NCBI GenBank assembly: GCA_003599865.1
Contig: QZKS01000039.1
Coordinates: forward strand, 1-33,545
From: Desulfobacteraceae bacterium
Lineage (GTDB): Bacteria; Desulfobacterota; Desulfobacteria; Desulfobacterales; SURF-7
Length of the DNA stretch: 33,545 nucleotides
Reading direction: 5' to 3'
Of this stretch, positions 1 through 11,460 are shown in pieces; the stretch's first letter is position 1; the number at the start of each line of letters is the position of its first letter. The notes beneath the pieces are model-generated. The model was not told where the DNA came from. It was given only the letters and a program-made list of their open reading frames with translations, and did not search any database. The position numbers and the translations under genes were made by a program.

Positions 1-3000
1 TGGGCGAATCCGAGATGATCGGAATCACAATAATGCTCCTGTCGTCTTTCCGGCCTCTTCCAATATAGACGTTTCCCTGACGGACAATGATCCGTTTGGT
101 TCCCTTTAACCGGTTATCTGTTTCAATTCTTGACGGAATCGGCTTCAACACACCATCCTTGCGCAATACCGTTATTGTGGTTTTGTCCGTGGCTTCTCCC
201 AGCAGACTCAGGTTGTCTATTTTATACAAAATCGAGCCTTTGATCTCCGAAACGATCCCCTGCAGATTTTTGAGAACAATGACGTTGCGGTTGATCAGCC
301 TGGATACATTGATCTCATGGGCTGCAAGGGCATCGAACAGGATACCTTCGACCTTTTCACTGATTCTGCTGGTTCCGACCGTAACGGTCTTGGCCTGATG
401 TTTGATCGCATCGACCGGCCTTGCCATGCAGTTGATTGCCTCTCCCAGACAATGGAAAAAATCGTTCAGCATGTTCAGGGCGGTTCCCTTTTTACCAAAA
501 TCAAGCTCAAAATCGGAAACCGGCAACTTTCCGGTCAGATATTTCAACAGCAGTGTCAGATCGGATGCGGTGGTCAGTCCCAAAATGCCCGGGAATCGGT
601 TTTCGGATTTTTTCTGCCGGAATTCACTGTAAAAGGAGGCCACTTTTTCCTTAAAACTTTTCTCCAGTACAACCTCATACACATCCATTCCTTTGCCGGA
701 CGATGCATCGATATTCTGTTTGATTTCCTCCCTGGCCTGATGCAGGAACCGTGAACCGTCGTTGATGGCCAGCGCTGCGTAATACCCCCAGATATGACCC
801 ACCAGCGTATTCAGGATAGGGGCAAGATGTTCCGGGATGGCCGGTACATGAAAAACATCCTCGGCATAGGGTGCGAAGCGCTCTTCCCCTTCATCGGCAA
901 TCACGATGGGTGAAGCTTTGTGAGCCTTGAAAATGGCCGTATCTTTCACAATATCCCCGATCACATTTCCCCGGGTTCCCGCAGCGCATACAATGATCAG
1001 CGGTTCGGATGACAGGTCGATATGCTTCTTATCCTCCACAAAATCGGATGAAATGGTCTTGTAGCAAAGTTCGCTGAGTTTGATCCGGATCTCATCCGCT
1101 GATGCCTTGTTCGGTCCGCTTCCCACAGCCGCCCAGTAAGTCTTGGTGGTTGCCAGCCTTCTGGCGGAATCACCGATCTTACCCTTTTGTTCCAGAACCG
1201 TTTTCATGGCACCCGGCAAGTCCAGAAGCTGCCTGATTTCATGGGAAATAAAATTTTGATTGCGGCTTCCCTTCAATTTGACAAAAAACAGACCCAGCAG
1301 GGCTCCGGCAACGATCTGGGAATAAAACGCCTTGGTTGAGGCAACCGACATCTCGATATCCCGTCCGCTGCTGGTATACAGGACGCCGTCCACCTTGAAG
1401 GTGATGTGCGAATCCCGCCTGTTCACAATGGCAAGGGTAAGCCCTCCCCGCTCCCGAACCATGTCCACCGCGCGGTTGGTGTCGGTTGTAGTCCCGGACT
1501 GACTGATGGCAATCACCAGACTGTCTTCCATGGTCCGGCCCTGATCCAGCGCTGACAGCTTGAAGCCGGACAGTTCGGATGCCTTTAATGCGGAAATGAA
1601 CAATCCCGGATCATCCAGGTAGTAATCCAGGATATTGGCACATGCCTGTGCGGCAACGCCGGCAGTGCCCTGTCCCACAAAAAAGATTCTCCGGATACGA
1701 TTCTGCGTCCAGGCTTCGCGCACGCGCAGGGGCATGACCTTCTCGTCAAGGACAACCTCCAGGTTCCGATCATCCGTTTTGTCGATCTTCCATCGGTTTT
1801 GCAGCGTTTTTTCGACGGATACGGGCGCTTCCGAAATCTCCTTCAAAAAATAATGGGGAAATCCCTGCCGGTCGATATCCCGTGAGGTAATTTCCGTATG
1901 TTTGATATCATTCTCTGTAAGGGTTATGGGTGTTCCGTCATAATACAAAGCCTCTATCCCGGCAAGACCGCCTGAAGATTCCTGATCCAGGATGAAAATC
2001 TGCCCCTGGGTCCGGCCATTTTTCCCTTCTGCAATCTTTTCACCATCCATTTTCAGAAAAAAGGAAGTCTCTTCGACAAATCCGTAAACTTCGGATGTGG
2101 GCATATAATGTTCCGGGCCGATTCCGATAAAAACAGCCTGACCGCTCCCTTTCTGCGCCAGAAATATTTTTCCCGGAGCCAGATCCGTATGCATGGAGAT
2201 GGCATGAGAACCATGAAAATCATTGACGGCAAGACGGAATGCTTCCTGAATCGAATTGCCGGTCCTGAAGTATTTTTCAATCCGGATGGGAATAATCTTT
2301 GTATCCGTGGTGATTTCCCTGCTGATTTTCCCGCCTGTTCTCTCGTAATCCTCTTTCAGCTCCCGGTAATTGTCAATGTCCCCGTTCAGACAGATATGAA
2401 TCGTATGGCTTTGAGAAGAAAAGGCATCCATTGTCTTACTGTCTACCGGATGGCAGTTGGGCTGCGTGATTTCTCCCACAGATGCCCATCGGGTATGAGA
2501 GGTCACGGTATAATGAATGTTGTCAAGGCCGGTCACCAGACGCAGAACCGGATCATTTTCAATCTGTTCCCGCAAGTACCGGATATTGTCTCCCAGTGCG
2601 CCGATTTCTGCGGCAACCTTATAGACCATGGTAATGGCAATATGCTTGCCGCTCTTCTGCCCGGACAGATCATTGATGCTGATTCCCTGATTGACCAATG
2701 CATCCTGGTTCATCCGTGTGGCGATCATGTCTGCCAGCCGATGCTGATCCGCCATCTGGTTGAAACGGGAATAATCATCTCCGGAAAGCATAAACATCAG
2801 TGAAAGTCCGGCGGAATCCCTCCCGCGGACTTCAAGCCGGTCAATGCTGTTGAGCACTGCATTGATCTGTCGATACATCATAATGGTTTTCGGCGGAACG
2901 GTTCCCTCTACATTCTTCAAAAGGTCCTCCACCTTCCTGATATTATCGATCAGTTCCATCCGCAGGCACCAGTCAATGTCTTTCAGGTTTTCAATTCTCC

Positions 3001-3514
3001 TTGCGACAATCTCCGATTCAGCGGTATTCAGATACCCCATATTTTTTTTAAAGAATTCCGTCTCCGATTGCACGATCTTCCGCAGTGCGGACGAAATATC
3101 GGCAAGTTGGGTCTGGCATTTCCGATCCAGAAATATCCGGGCAAAATTCTCTCCTGTCTTCATTTCCTGGGATTGTTTTTTGATCTTTTCGATCAATTCA
3201 TCTCCGCCAAGGCAATTTTCATTAAAACATTGCTTCCGGGATGTCTTCCCCTTCAATGTATTTTCTTCAATGGTTCGGATCATGGCACTGATCCCGGCCA
3301 GGTCGACCGGCTTTTGTTTTGCATCACTTTTTTTAAAGCCGACGATACCGGCAAGCCCGCAGGCCAGACTTGTGGCCTGAACCGGAAACAGGACAACGGA
3401 ATCATCCGGCACCGTGCCAATGGATTTTCCGAAATATAACCGATATGACAAAAGATGATGGATGCGTTTATATATTTTATTATAAAATGACATTATATTG
3501 GAAAAAGTAATCAT
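1..3514 (-). CDS. Extended GlmS-like protein: glutaminase-like domain plus two SIS domains (partial, C-terminus off window)
   Basis: The frame is open for 1171 codons from an ATG at 3514 and runs off the left edge, so the protein is about twice the usual GlmS length (about 610 residues). The visible order is an N-terminal stretch with ACGLAGIVGF at residues 51-60, a mostly charged insertion of about 150 residues, then GlmS-type glutaminase motifs (RLEVRGRDSAG near 226-236, HTRWA, LNG, TTDT). A first SIS domain follows (GQGTAG, SQSGTTTDT, VASTKAF), then a second SIS domain and several hundred further residues I do not recognise. GlmS makes glucosamine-6-phosphate from fructose-6-phosphate and glutamine. 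The arginine, Asn-Gly and Asp of the glutamine site are kept, but the nucleophile Cys is either internal (Cys52) or replaced by Ala55, so activity is uncertain. The gene lies 51 bp after kdnB and may be co-transcribed. AAGGA sits directly against the ATG, so the start is uncertain. Confidence 0.85.
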   Translation of the reverse strand, partial: MITFSNIMSFYNKIYKRIHHLLSYRLYFGKSIGTVPDDSVVLFPVQATSLACGLAGIVGFKKSDAKQKPVDLAGISAMIRTIEENTLKGKTSRKQCFNENCLGGDELIEKIKKQSQEMKTGENFARIFLDRKCQTQLADISSALRKIVQSETEFFKKNMGYLNTAESEIVARRIENLKDIDWCLRMELIDNIRKVEDLLKNVEGTVPPKTIMMYRQINAVLNSIDRLEVRGRDSAGLSLMFMLSGDDYSRFNQMADQHRLADMIATRMNQDALVNQGISINDLSGQKSGKHIAITMVYKVAAEIGALGDNIRYLREQIENDPVLRLVTGLDNIHYTVTSHTRWASVGEITQPNCHPVDSKTMDAFSSQSHTIHICLNGDIDNYRELKEDYERTGGKISREITTDTKIIPIRIEKYFRTGNSIQEAFRLAVNDFHGSHAISMHTDLAPGKIFLAQKGSGQAVFIGIGPEHYMPTSEVYGFVEETSFFLKMDGEKIAEGKNGRTQGQIFILDQESSGGLAGIEALYYDGTPITLTENDIKHTEITSRDIDRQGFPHYFLKEISEAPVSVEKTLQNRWKIDKTDDRNLEVVLDEKVMPLRVREAWTQNRIRRIFFVGQGTAGVAAQACANILDYYLDDPGLFISALKASELSGFKLSALDQGRTMEDSLVIAISQSGTTTDTNRAVDMVRERGGLTLAIVNRRDSHITFKVDGVLYTSSGRDIEMSVASTKAFYSQIVAGALLGLFFVKLKGSRNQNFISHEIRQLLDLPGAMKTVLEQKGKIGDSARRLATTKTYWAAVGSGPNKASADEIRIKLSELCYKTISSDFVEDKKHIDLSSEPLIIVCAAGTRGNVIGDIVKDTAIFKAHKASPIVIADEGEERFAPYAEDVFHVPAIPEHLAPILNTLVGHIWGYYAALAINDGSRFLHQAREEIKQNIDASSGKGMDVYEVVLEKSFKEKVASFYSEFRQKKSENRFPGILGLTTASDLTLLLKYLTGKLPVSDFELDFGKKGTALNMLNDFFHCLGEAINCMARPVDAIKHQAKTVTVGTSRISEKVEGILFDALAAHEINVSRLINRNVIVLKNLQGIVSEIKGSILYKIDNLSLLGEATDKTTITVLRKDGVLKPIPSRIETDNRLKGTKRIIVRQGNVYIGRGRKDDRSIIVIPIISDSP

Positions 3515-3565
3515 TCCTTACCCCATGGATACAGTGTTTGTTGTTTGTGTGTTCCTTTTTTCAGG

Positions 3566-5828
<2,263 letters not shown>

Positions 5829-5858
5829 TGCATAACTCCCTGCGGTTCATTCAGAATT

Positions 5859-5924
5859 TTATATCAGGCGATTTTCTACATAGAGAGCAATCATTCTTTC
5901 AACATGCTGTATTCCGTTTTTCAT
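5859..5924 (-). CDS. Candidate 21-residue leader ORF upstream of kdnA
   Basis: A short reading frame beginning MKNGIQHVERM runs from an ATG at 5924 to a TAA ending at 5859. It is preceded by a good purine-rich ribosome binding site (AGGGGAG) 4-5 bases upstream. It ends 30 bases before kdnA, in the same direction. There is no similarity I recognise and no run of one amino acid that would suggest classical attenuation. It could be a small translated leader, or chance. Confidence 0.3.
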   Translation of the reverse strand: MKNGIQHVERMIALYVENRLI

Positions 5925-5995
5925 GGGTCTCCCCTGTATTGCACGGACAGGTTATGTGTTTCACAGGCGGGTTTTTGGTTCAATGTTTTAAAAGA

Positions 5996-7483
5996 TCAAA
6001 CCGTCTTGTCTTTTTTCCCTTTGCTCGTGTTTCGGGTATGCATTTCACGCTGTTCTTTGTCAAAGAGATGCTGAAAATATTGTTTGATGGCTGATCGTGC
6101 ATAGTAGGTCGATCTTTTCCCGATGTACTTTTCGTGGGCCACAACAACGGAAACCACCAGCTGTTCCGTACCCTTTTTCTCCTGTGCAAATCCGACAAAC
6201 CAGTCATATCGGACATTGGCGATCTCACGGCTTCCAATGGAACCTGTTTTCCCGCCGATCTCCAGCCTTGAAAGAATCTTGTCCCGGCCGGCTCCGCGAA
6301 AGGCCTTGCGGCTGGTTCCGTTCCGAACGGTAGCACACATCATTTCATAGACCGCTTTTGAAGCTCCGGCAGTTGCCACATAACTGATGATCCTCGGCTC
6401 ATTGGTGTAAACGATTTCCCCGTTTTCATTCCGTATCCGCTCGATGATTGTCGGCTCAACCAAACCGCCGTTGTTGACAATGGCTGCACTGATCAGCGCA
6501 CCATGAAGGGGCGTCATGACGGTTTCACGATTAAATCCGCTGGCGACCTCCGCCCATTGATAGGACCTGTCGGTTACATTCAACTGACTGGAGGACATGG
6601 GCAACTCAAAATCAATGGCACGGTTAAAACCGAAACTCTCCGCATAATCAACAAGGGCATCCCTGCCCAGATAATTTGCACCGATCTTTCCAAATACAGG
6701 ATTCACAGACTGGGCAAAAGAGTCCTGAAAGCTGATCTGATGCGTATAGCGGTTTTTTTGATCCTTGAGCTGTGATTTGTAAAGGGTGTGCTTTCCCCCA
6801 TTGAAGTCAAACCGCGATCCGGTGCTGAATCCGCATTTCTCGATTCCGGCTACTGCCGTTACAATTTTAAAAATACTGGCTGCCGGAAAGAGTCCTTCGG
6901 TACATGGGTTTTTTTTCGCTCCGGTCCTGTCAAACCCGGATAATGCATGAATTTTCCCTGTTTTGGGATCCATGAGAACAATCCCGATATTCCGTGCATA
7001 TTTTGTATCCAGCCGATCGGTCAGGAATTGCTGAAGGGAGGGGTCCAGGGTAGTTTCGACAAGGTAAGCGCGGTTATCCACATGAACGGTGAAACTGGTG
7101 CGGTCAAGCCCCAGAAGGTCGACATCTCCGATATATCCCTGCACGTCCTTTTTGGTAAGGAGAGCGGATTCTTCCTGTTCCGGCTTTTCTTTCGGGCTGT
7201 TGGACAGGATAACGGATGTTGCGAAAATCTGTTGGCAGGCGGTTCCGCTAAAACCGACTGCCAATCCATAAATCATGATGCTCAGGAGTGTTAATCCTGA
7301 GGAATATTTCAATATGGAACTTCTCAGTTTTCTGCTTGCATTTTTCCGCTGAAGGATAGACTGGTATTTTTTCCAGCTTTCTCCTGTCCGAATTGATCTG
7401 TTCATTCTATTCGGCATGTTGTTAATCGTTTTGGTTTCCTGTTGTGGATCTGAATCGTGTAAACCAGGTTTTGCCTGAAACAT
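5996..7483 (-). CDS. Penicillin-binding protein, transpeptidase domain only
   Basis: This 495-residue protein has a positively charged cytoplasmic tail of about 55 residues, one membrane segment near 60-80, a short linker and a penicillin-binding transpeptidase domain from about 160 to the end. The catalytic motifs are intact: SIFK (Ser203, Lys206), SVN (259-261) and KTG (412-414). It should crosslink peptidoglycan stem peptides in the periplasm and bind beta-lactams. It lacks the large N-terminal dimerisation domain of FtsI or PBP2 and any glycosyltransferase domain, so it is a minimal transpeptidase resembling the C-terminal half of class B enzymes. The true partner is unknown. ATG 7483 has no clear ribosome binding site, and a start at Met23 or Met27 is possible without affecting the membrane anchor. 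The gene stands alone, with 167 bp to kdnA and 144 bp to metG. Confidence 0.88.
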   Translation of the reverse strand: MFQAKPGLHDSDPQQETKTINNMPNRMNRSIRTGESWKKYQSILQRKNASRKLRSSILKYSSGLTLLSIMIYGLAVGFSGTACQQIFATSVILSNSPKEKPEQEESALLTKKDVQGYIGDVDLLGLDRTSFTVHVDNRAYLVETTLDPSLQQFLTDRLDTKYARNIGIVLMDPKTGKIHALSGFDRTGAKKNPCTEGLFPAASIFKIVTAVAGIEKCGFSTGSRFDFNGGKHTLYKSQLKDQKNRYTHQISFQDSFAQSVNPVFGKIGANYLGRDALVDYAESFGFNRAIDFELPMSSSQLNVTDRSYQWAEVASGFNRETVMTPLHGALISAAIVNNGGLVEPTIIERIRNENGEIVYTNEPRIISYVATAGASKAVYEMMCATVRNGTSRKAFRGAGRDKILSRLEIGGKTGSIGSREIANVRYDWFVGFAQEKKGTEQLVVSVVVAHEKYIGKRSTYYARSAIKQYFQHLFDKEQREMHTRNTSKGKKDKTV

Positions 7484-7627
7484 GATTACCGCTTTTTGTA
7501 ATCGTCAATCCGCTTTTCGCTTTCATCGCAGGCCACTATCCCATAAACAAAAAAATAAAATATATCAACCGAAAAACCTGTAAATTTGTTTGTTCTCCCG
7601 CGTTATCATCATGAAACCGTTATCAAG

Positions 7628-9550
7628 CTAGGAAAGCGGCGTGCCCGGCTTAACCACCTTGTCCATACCGGCAACCGTGCATTCCTTTTCATCAACCGCC
7701 GCCAGCACCATCCCGTTTGAGAGAACTCCCATCAATTTGGCAGGCTTCAGGTTTGCGACAATAATCACCTGCTTCCCGATCAGTTCTTCCGGTGAATAGC
7801 TGCCGGAAATGCCGGCAACAATCGTCCTGGTTTCTCCAATATCCACTTCCAGCTTCAATAGTTTTTTAGCCCTGGGAATGGTCTCTGCGGCAGTGATGGT
7901 GGCCACCCGCAGGTCCACTTTTGCGAACTCTTCCATGGAAATTTCCGGTTTCATCTTAAGCCTTGTCTGTATTTTCTGATCATCGTCATGGTCTGTTGTC
8001 TTCTCTTTTTTAACGTCAATCCTCGGAAACAATGTGACGGTTTTGGGAAGAACGGTTCCGGGCCGTATGATTCGCCATTTTCTCAAATAATCCAGCTCAT
8101 AAAAAGGAACTCCGGGATCATTCCCCAGATGTTTCTGCATTGTCCTTGCCGTATCCGGCATCACGGGATAGATCAGGCCGGAGATGACCCTGAGCCCTTC
8201 CAGAAGATTGTAAATAACCGCTTCCAGCTCCCTGATACCCGATTTTTTCTTCGCCAGTTCCCAGGGCGCCGTGATGTCGACATACTTATTCATTTTGCTG
8301 ATCAGTTCCCAGACAGCTGCAATAGCTCTGTGAAAAGCGAATTTATCCATACAGATCTCAAACTCGGTAACCGCTTCAGCCGCATCCTTTTCCAGGGAAA
8401 CGGAAAAGGAGTCATCGATCGTCGGATCGATCTGGGGGACACAGCCCTTGAAATACTTGTGAACCATTGCTAGGACCCGGGAAAACAGATTGCCCAGATC
8501 ATTGGCCAGATCCGAGTTGATCCGGTTTACCAGCGCATCTTCCGAAAAATTGGAATCCAGGCCGAACACCATATCCCGCATTAGGAAATAACGGAATGCA
8601 TCCAGGCCGTACTTGTTTTTCAGTGACAGGGGTTCGACAACATTTCCGAGACTTTTGGACATCTTGCTTTCATCAACATTCCAGTATCCGTGGACATTGA
8701 GATGCTGATACATTTCAATGCCGGCTGCTTTCAGCATGGTCGGCCAATAGATACCATGCGGCTTCAAAATATCTTTGGCAACGATATGCTGAACCGACGG
8801 CCAGAATTTGATAAACTTTTTTCCGTCCGGGTAATCGAGAGCCGAAACATAGTTCACCAGTGCATCAAACCATACATAGGTGACATAATTATTGTCAAAA
8901 GGAAGGGTGATCCCCCATTTTAATCTGGATTTCGGCCTGGAGATGCAGAGATCCTCCAACGGTTCTTTCAGGAATGACAGCACTTCGTTCCGATACCGTT
9001 CCGGACGGATAACATCAGGATATCTGTTGATATGCTCCACCAGCCAGTCCTGATACTTGCTCATCCGGAAAAAATAATTGGATTCCCTGATTCGCTCCGG
9101 TGCGGTTTGATGATCCGGGCATTTTCCGTCAACCAGTTCCTTTTCCGTATAGAAACGCTCACAGCCGAAGCAGTACAGCCCCTCATACTCACTGAAATAG
9201 ATATCACCCGCGTCATAAATATCCTGAAGAATTTTTTCTACGATCTGGATATGTTTTTTATCCGTCGTCCGGATAAAGTCATCGTTTGAAATACCGAGTT
9301 CCGGCCATAAATCACGAAAAAGCTTACTGATTCTATCGACATAGACTCTTGGTGTTGTATTCTCTCTTTCCGCCGCATCAACGATTTTGTCACCATGTTC
9401 GTCCGTCCCGGTCAGAAAGTAGGTTTCCGCTTTTCGCATTTTGTTGAATCGATTGACCACATCGGCAGCGATGGTGGTATACGCATGTCCGAGATGAGGT
9501 CTGGCATTAACATAATATATTGGAGTCGTAACATAAAAGGAACTGGGCAT
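7628..9550 (-). CDS. metG: Methionyl-tRNA synthetase with C-terminal tRNA-binding domain
   Basis: MetG charges tRNA-Met with methionine in the cytoplasm. The 640-residue protein shows the class I signature in HIGH-like form (HLGH at 19-22) and KMSKS at 296-300. A zinc-knuckle-like set is formed by Cys127, Cys130, Cys144 and His147. The C-terminal 105 or so residues (from about MEEFAKVDLRVATI) form an OB-fold tRNA-binding domain of the Trbp111/EMAPII type that also supports dimerisation. It is full length for the long bacterial form. The ATG at 9550 is preceded by AAAGGGA at suitable spacing. It follows ricT by 32 bp in the same direction and is probably the last gene of the HU-holB-ricT-metG transcript. 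I see no clear terminator hairpin in the 144 bp after it. Confidence 0.97.
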   Translation of the reverse strand: MPSSFYVTTPIYYVNARPHLGHAYTTIAADVVNRFNKMRKAETYFLTGTDEHGDKIVDAAERENTTPRVYVDRISKLFRDLWPELGISNDDFIRTTDKKHIQIVEKILQDIYDAGDIYFSEYEGLYCFGCERFYTEKELVDGKCPDHQTAPERIRESNYFFRMSKYQDWLVEHINRYPDVIRPERYRNEVLSFLKEPLEDLCISRPKSRLKWGITLPFDNNYVTYVWFDALVNYVSALDYPDGKKFIKFWPSVQHIVAKDILKPHGIYWPTMLKAAGIEMYQHLNVHGYWNVDESKMSKSLGNVVEPLSLKNKYGLDAFRYFLMRDMVFGLDSNFSEDALVNRINSDLANDLGNLFSRVLAMVHKYFKGCVPQIDPTIDDSFSVSLEKDAAEAVTEFEICMDKFAFHRAIAAVWELISKMNKYVDITAPWELAKKKSGIRELEAVIYNLLEGLRVISGLIYPVMPDTARTMQKHLGNDPGVPFYELDYLRKWRIIRPGTVLPKTVTLFPRIDVKKEKTTDHDDDQKIQTRLKMKPEISMEEFAKVDLRVATITAAETIPRAKKLLKLEVDIGETRTIVAGISGSYSPEELIGKQVIIVANLKPAKLMGVLSNGMVLAAVDEKECTVAGMDKVVKPGTPLS

Positions 9551-9582
9551 GGGATTTCCCTTTCTGGCTTATGGATAGCGAT

Positions 9583-10380
9583 TTATGATTCAATTTCATC
9601 AATTTTGACATCAATTTCCAGGTCATCGTCCTCCATCTTCATTGTGACCGTACCTCCGATTACATTCTGACGAACGATTTTTCCTTTCTTACCTTCGACC
9701 TCTACTGTTTTTCCAATCTTGGGTGCACTCTTTTTCAGGGTCTTATAGGTTTCATTCTCATAGGTAAGACAACACATCAGTCGCCCGCACTGGCCTGAAA
9801 TCTTTGTCGGATTCAGTGACAAACCCTGTTCTTTGGCCATGCGGATGGAGACCGGTTCAAACTTTGCCAGGAAAGAAGAGCAACAGATGATTCGCCCGCA
9901 CCGTCCGGTTCCACCGCACATTTTCGCCTGATTGCGTATACCGACCTGACGCATTTCTATACGGGTTCTGAACTGTTTTACCAGCTGTTTTACCAGCTGT
10001 CGGAAATCGACACGGCCGTCTGCGGTAAAGAAAAATGTTAGCTTTCCGGAGTCAAACGTGCTTTCAACAGAAAACAGGTTCATTTCCAGACCCAGACCCT
10101 TAACCTGTTCATTACAATAATCAAAGGCTTTTTTCTCGATTTCGACATTCTTTTCAATCCGTTGGAAATCATCCTCATTGGCGATTCGATAAATTTGCTT
10201 TAACGGTTTGTTGATATCGCGCTCATCAACAGGCCGCGGTGGATTGACCACAAATCCAAAACCAAGTCCCTGCTCGGTTTCAACAATAACGTGATCCCCT
10301 TTTTTTAACACAAAGGCACCACTATCAAAATCATATATTTTTCCAGCAGGTTTGAATCGTATACCGGCTATTTTTTTCAT
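9583..10380 (-). CDS. ricT: PSP1-domain protein RicT (YaaT)
   Basis: This 265-residue protein has the PSP1 C-terminal domain of RicT/YaaT. The diagnostic part is a cysteine-rich block at residues 155-204 (MCGGTGRCGRIICC, then GQCGRLMCC) with seven cysteines. In Bacillus, RicT with RicA and RicF binds two 4Fe-4S clusters and supports RNase Y-dependent mRNA processing. In Gram-negative lineages its role is not established, although the holB-ricT-metG order is a common arrangement. The start codon lies 3 bp after the holB stop, so translation is probably coupled. The 12-base direct repeat encoding LVKQLVKQ near residue 130 does not lengthen the family's usual sequence here. Confidence 0.92.
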   Translation of the reverse strand: MKKIAGIRFKPAGKIYDFDSGAFVLKKGDHVIVETEQGLGFGFVVNPPRPVDERDINKPLKQIYRIANEDDFQRIEKNVEIEKKAFDYCNEQVKGLGLEMNLFSVESTFDSGKLTFFFTADGRVDFRQLVKQLVKQFRTRIEMRQVGIRNQAKMCGGTGRCGRIICCSSFLAKFEPVSIRMAKEQGLSLNPTKISGQCGRLMCCLTYENETYKTLKKSAPKIGKTVEVEGKKGKIVRQNVIGGTVTMKMEDDDLEIDVKIDEIES

Positions 10381-10383
10381 CAG

Positions 10384-11460
10384 TTATCGTCCTGCCATTT
10401 TCATTGCTAAAATTTCCATGGAAAGTCTTGCATTTCCATTGGACTCGATTTTTTTCCGCACCTTGTAAATCAGATCAATCAGAGACAGCAAGGTTTTTGA
10501 ATCCGATTTTTGATATTCACCACGAATGGTCTCTTCAAGATCGGTATACATAATTCGATCCGGGGCATATCGGTAAACGATCAGATCCCGCAACCAGGTA
10601 ATACATACTTCCAGACATTCCGCCAGGACTTCCTTATCCTGGGATACCCTCTCTGCAAATACCATGACAAACCTGATGGATCCGGACCGGAGAGCGATCA
10701 GATCATGAATAAAATGATTCCGTCTGTCCAGCCAGCGACTGGTTTTCATGGAAACCGCCTTCACCAGACTTCCGGATGCCATTCTCGCCAAGGATGCTGC
10801 CTCATCCGGTACGACGCCATGCTCCTCTTCCAGTACATGGGCGATATATTCTTCCGGCAGAGGACTCAGGCGGATATGCATGCAACGGGATACAATTGTT
10901 GGAAGAAGATCGGAGACCTGCCCGGCAGTCAATACAATGGTTGTATGATCCGGAGGCTCCTCCAGAACCTTGAGCAGTGCATTGCCGGCTTCCGGATTCA
11001 TGGAATCTGCATCCGTAATAATGACAAACCGGTTTACCGCCTCATATGGCTTCAGGGAGAGCTTCTGAATAAGACCGCGGATCTGATCGATCTTTATAAT
11101 AGAGCCTGTGGGTCTGATGAGAAGGATATCAGGATGACTGCTGTTCAGAATTTTTTGGCATGATCGGCACTGCCCGCATGGCCGGATATTATTTTCCGCA
11201 TCTCCCGACTGTTCATCGGCTTCCGGTTCCGGCAAAACAGAACCCGCTCTTCCGGTACAATTACAGATCATGGAAAAAAGCTGTGCGGCCGCCTGTTTCC
11301 CAACTCCCTGCAACCCGGTAAAAAGAAGGGCATGCGACAAGGTATTTTCTGCAAAGGCCCTTGTCAAATAAAATAAAATCTTTCTATGGTATTTCAGGGA
11401 GTTAAATTCAAATGGCAGTTTATGCGCCGGCAAGTCAGCTTTTTCTGTTCTAATAGTCAA
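10384..11460 (-). CDS. holB: DNA polymerase III delta-prime subunit
   Basis: This 358-residue clamp-loader subunit has a Walker-A-like GLQGVGK (49-55) and a zinc module whose cysteines include Cys95, Cys98 and Cys101 (CGQCRSC). LLKVLEEPP and the SRC motif (VSRCM) are typical of delta-prime. It works with DnaX and delta to load the beta clamp on primed DNA. A poorly conserved insert (about residues 70-93) lies in the zinc region. The first in-frame start is TTG at 11460, which overlaps the stop of the upstream HU-like gene by 11 bases. There is little ribosome-binding sequence, which suggests translational coupling. ricT follows 3 bp after the stop. Confidence 0.93.
   Translation of the reverse strand: MTIRTEKADLPAHKLPFEFNSLKYHRKILFYLTRAFAENTLSHALLFTGLQGVGKQAAAQLFSMICNCTGRAGSVLPEPEADEQSGDAENNIRPCGQCRSCQKILNSSHPDILLIRPTGSIIKIDQIRGLIQKLSLKPYEAVNRFVIITDADSMNPEAGNALLKVLEEPPDHTTIVLTAGQVSDLLPTIVSRCMHIRLSPLPEEYIAHVLEEEHGVVPDEAASLARMASGSLVKAVSMKTSRWLDRRNHFIHDLIALRSGSIRFVMVFAERVSQDKEVLAECLEVCITWLRDLIVYRYAPDRIMYTDLEETIRGEYQKSDSKTLLSLIDLIYKVRKKIESNGNARLSMEILAMKMAGR

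Noticed and set aside
2108-2803. 231-codon plus-strand frame opposite the GlmS-like gene
   Set aside because: It is antisense to a frame with clear glutaminase motifs, and its translation lacks any recognisable domain.
9973-9996. 12-bp direct repeat in ricT giving LVKQLVKQ
   Set aside because: The same region in RicT/YaaT proteins as I recall them has the same length, so this is a chance nucleotide repeat rather than an insertion.
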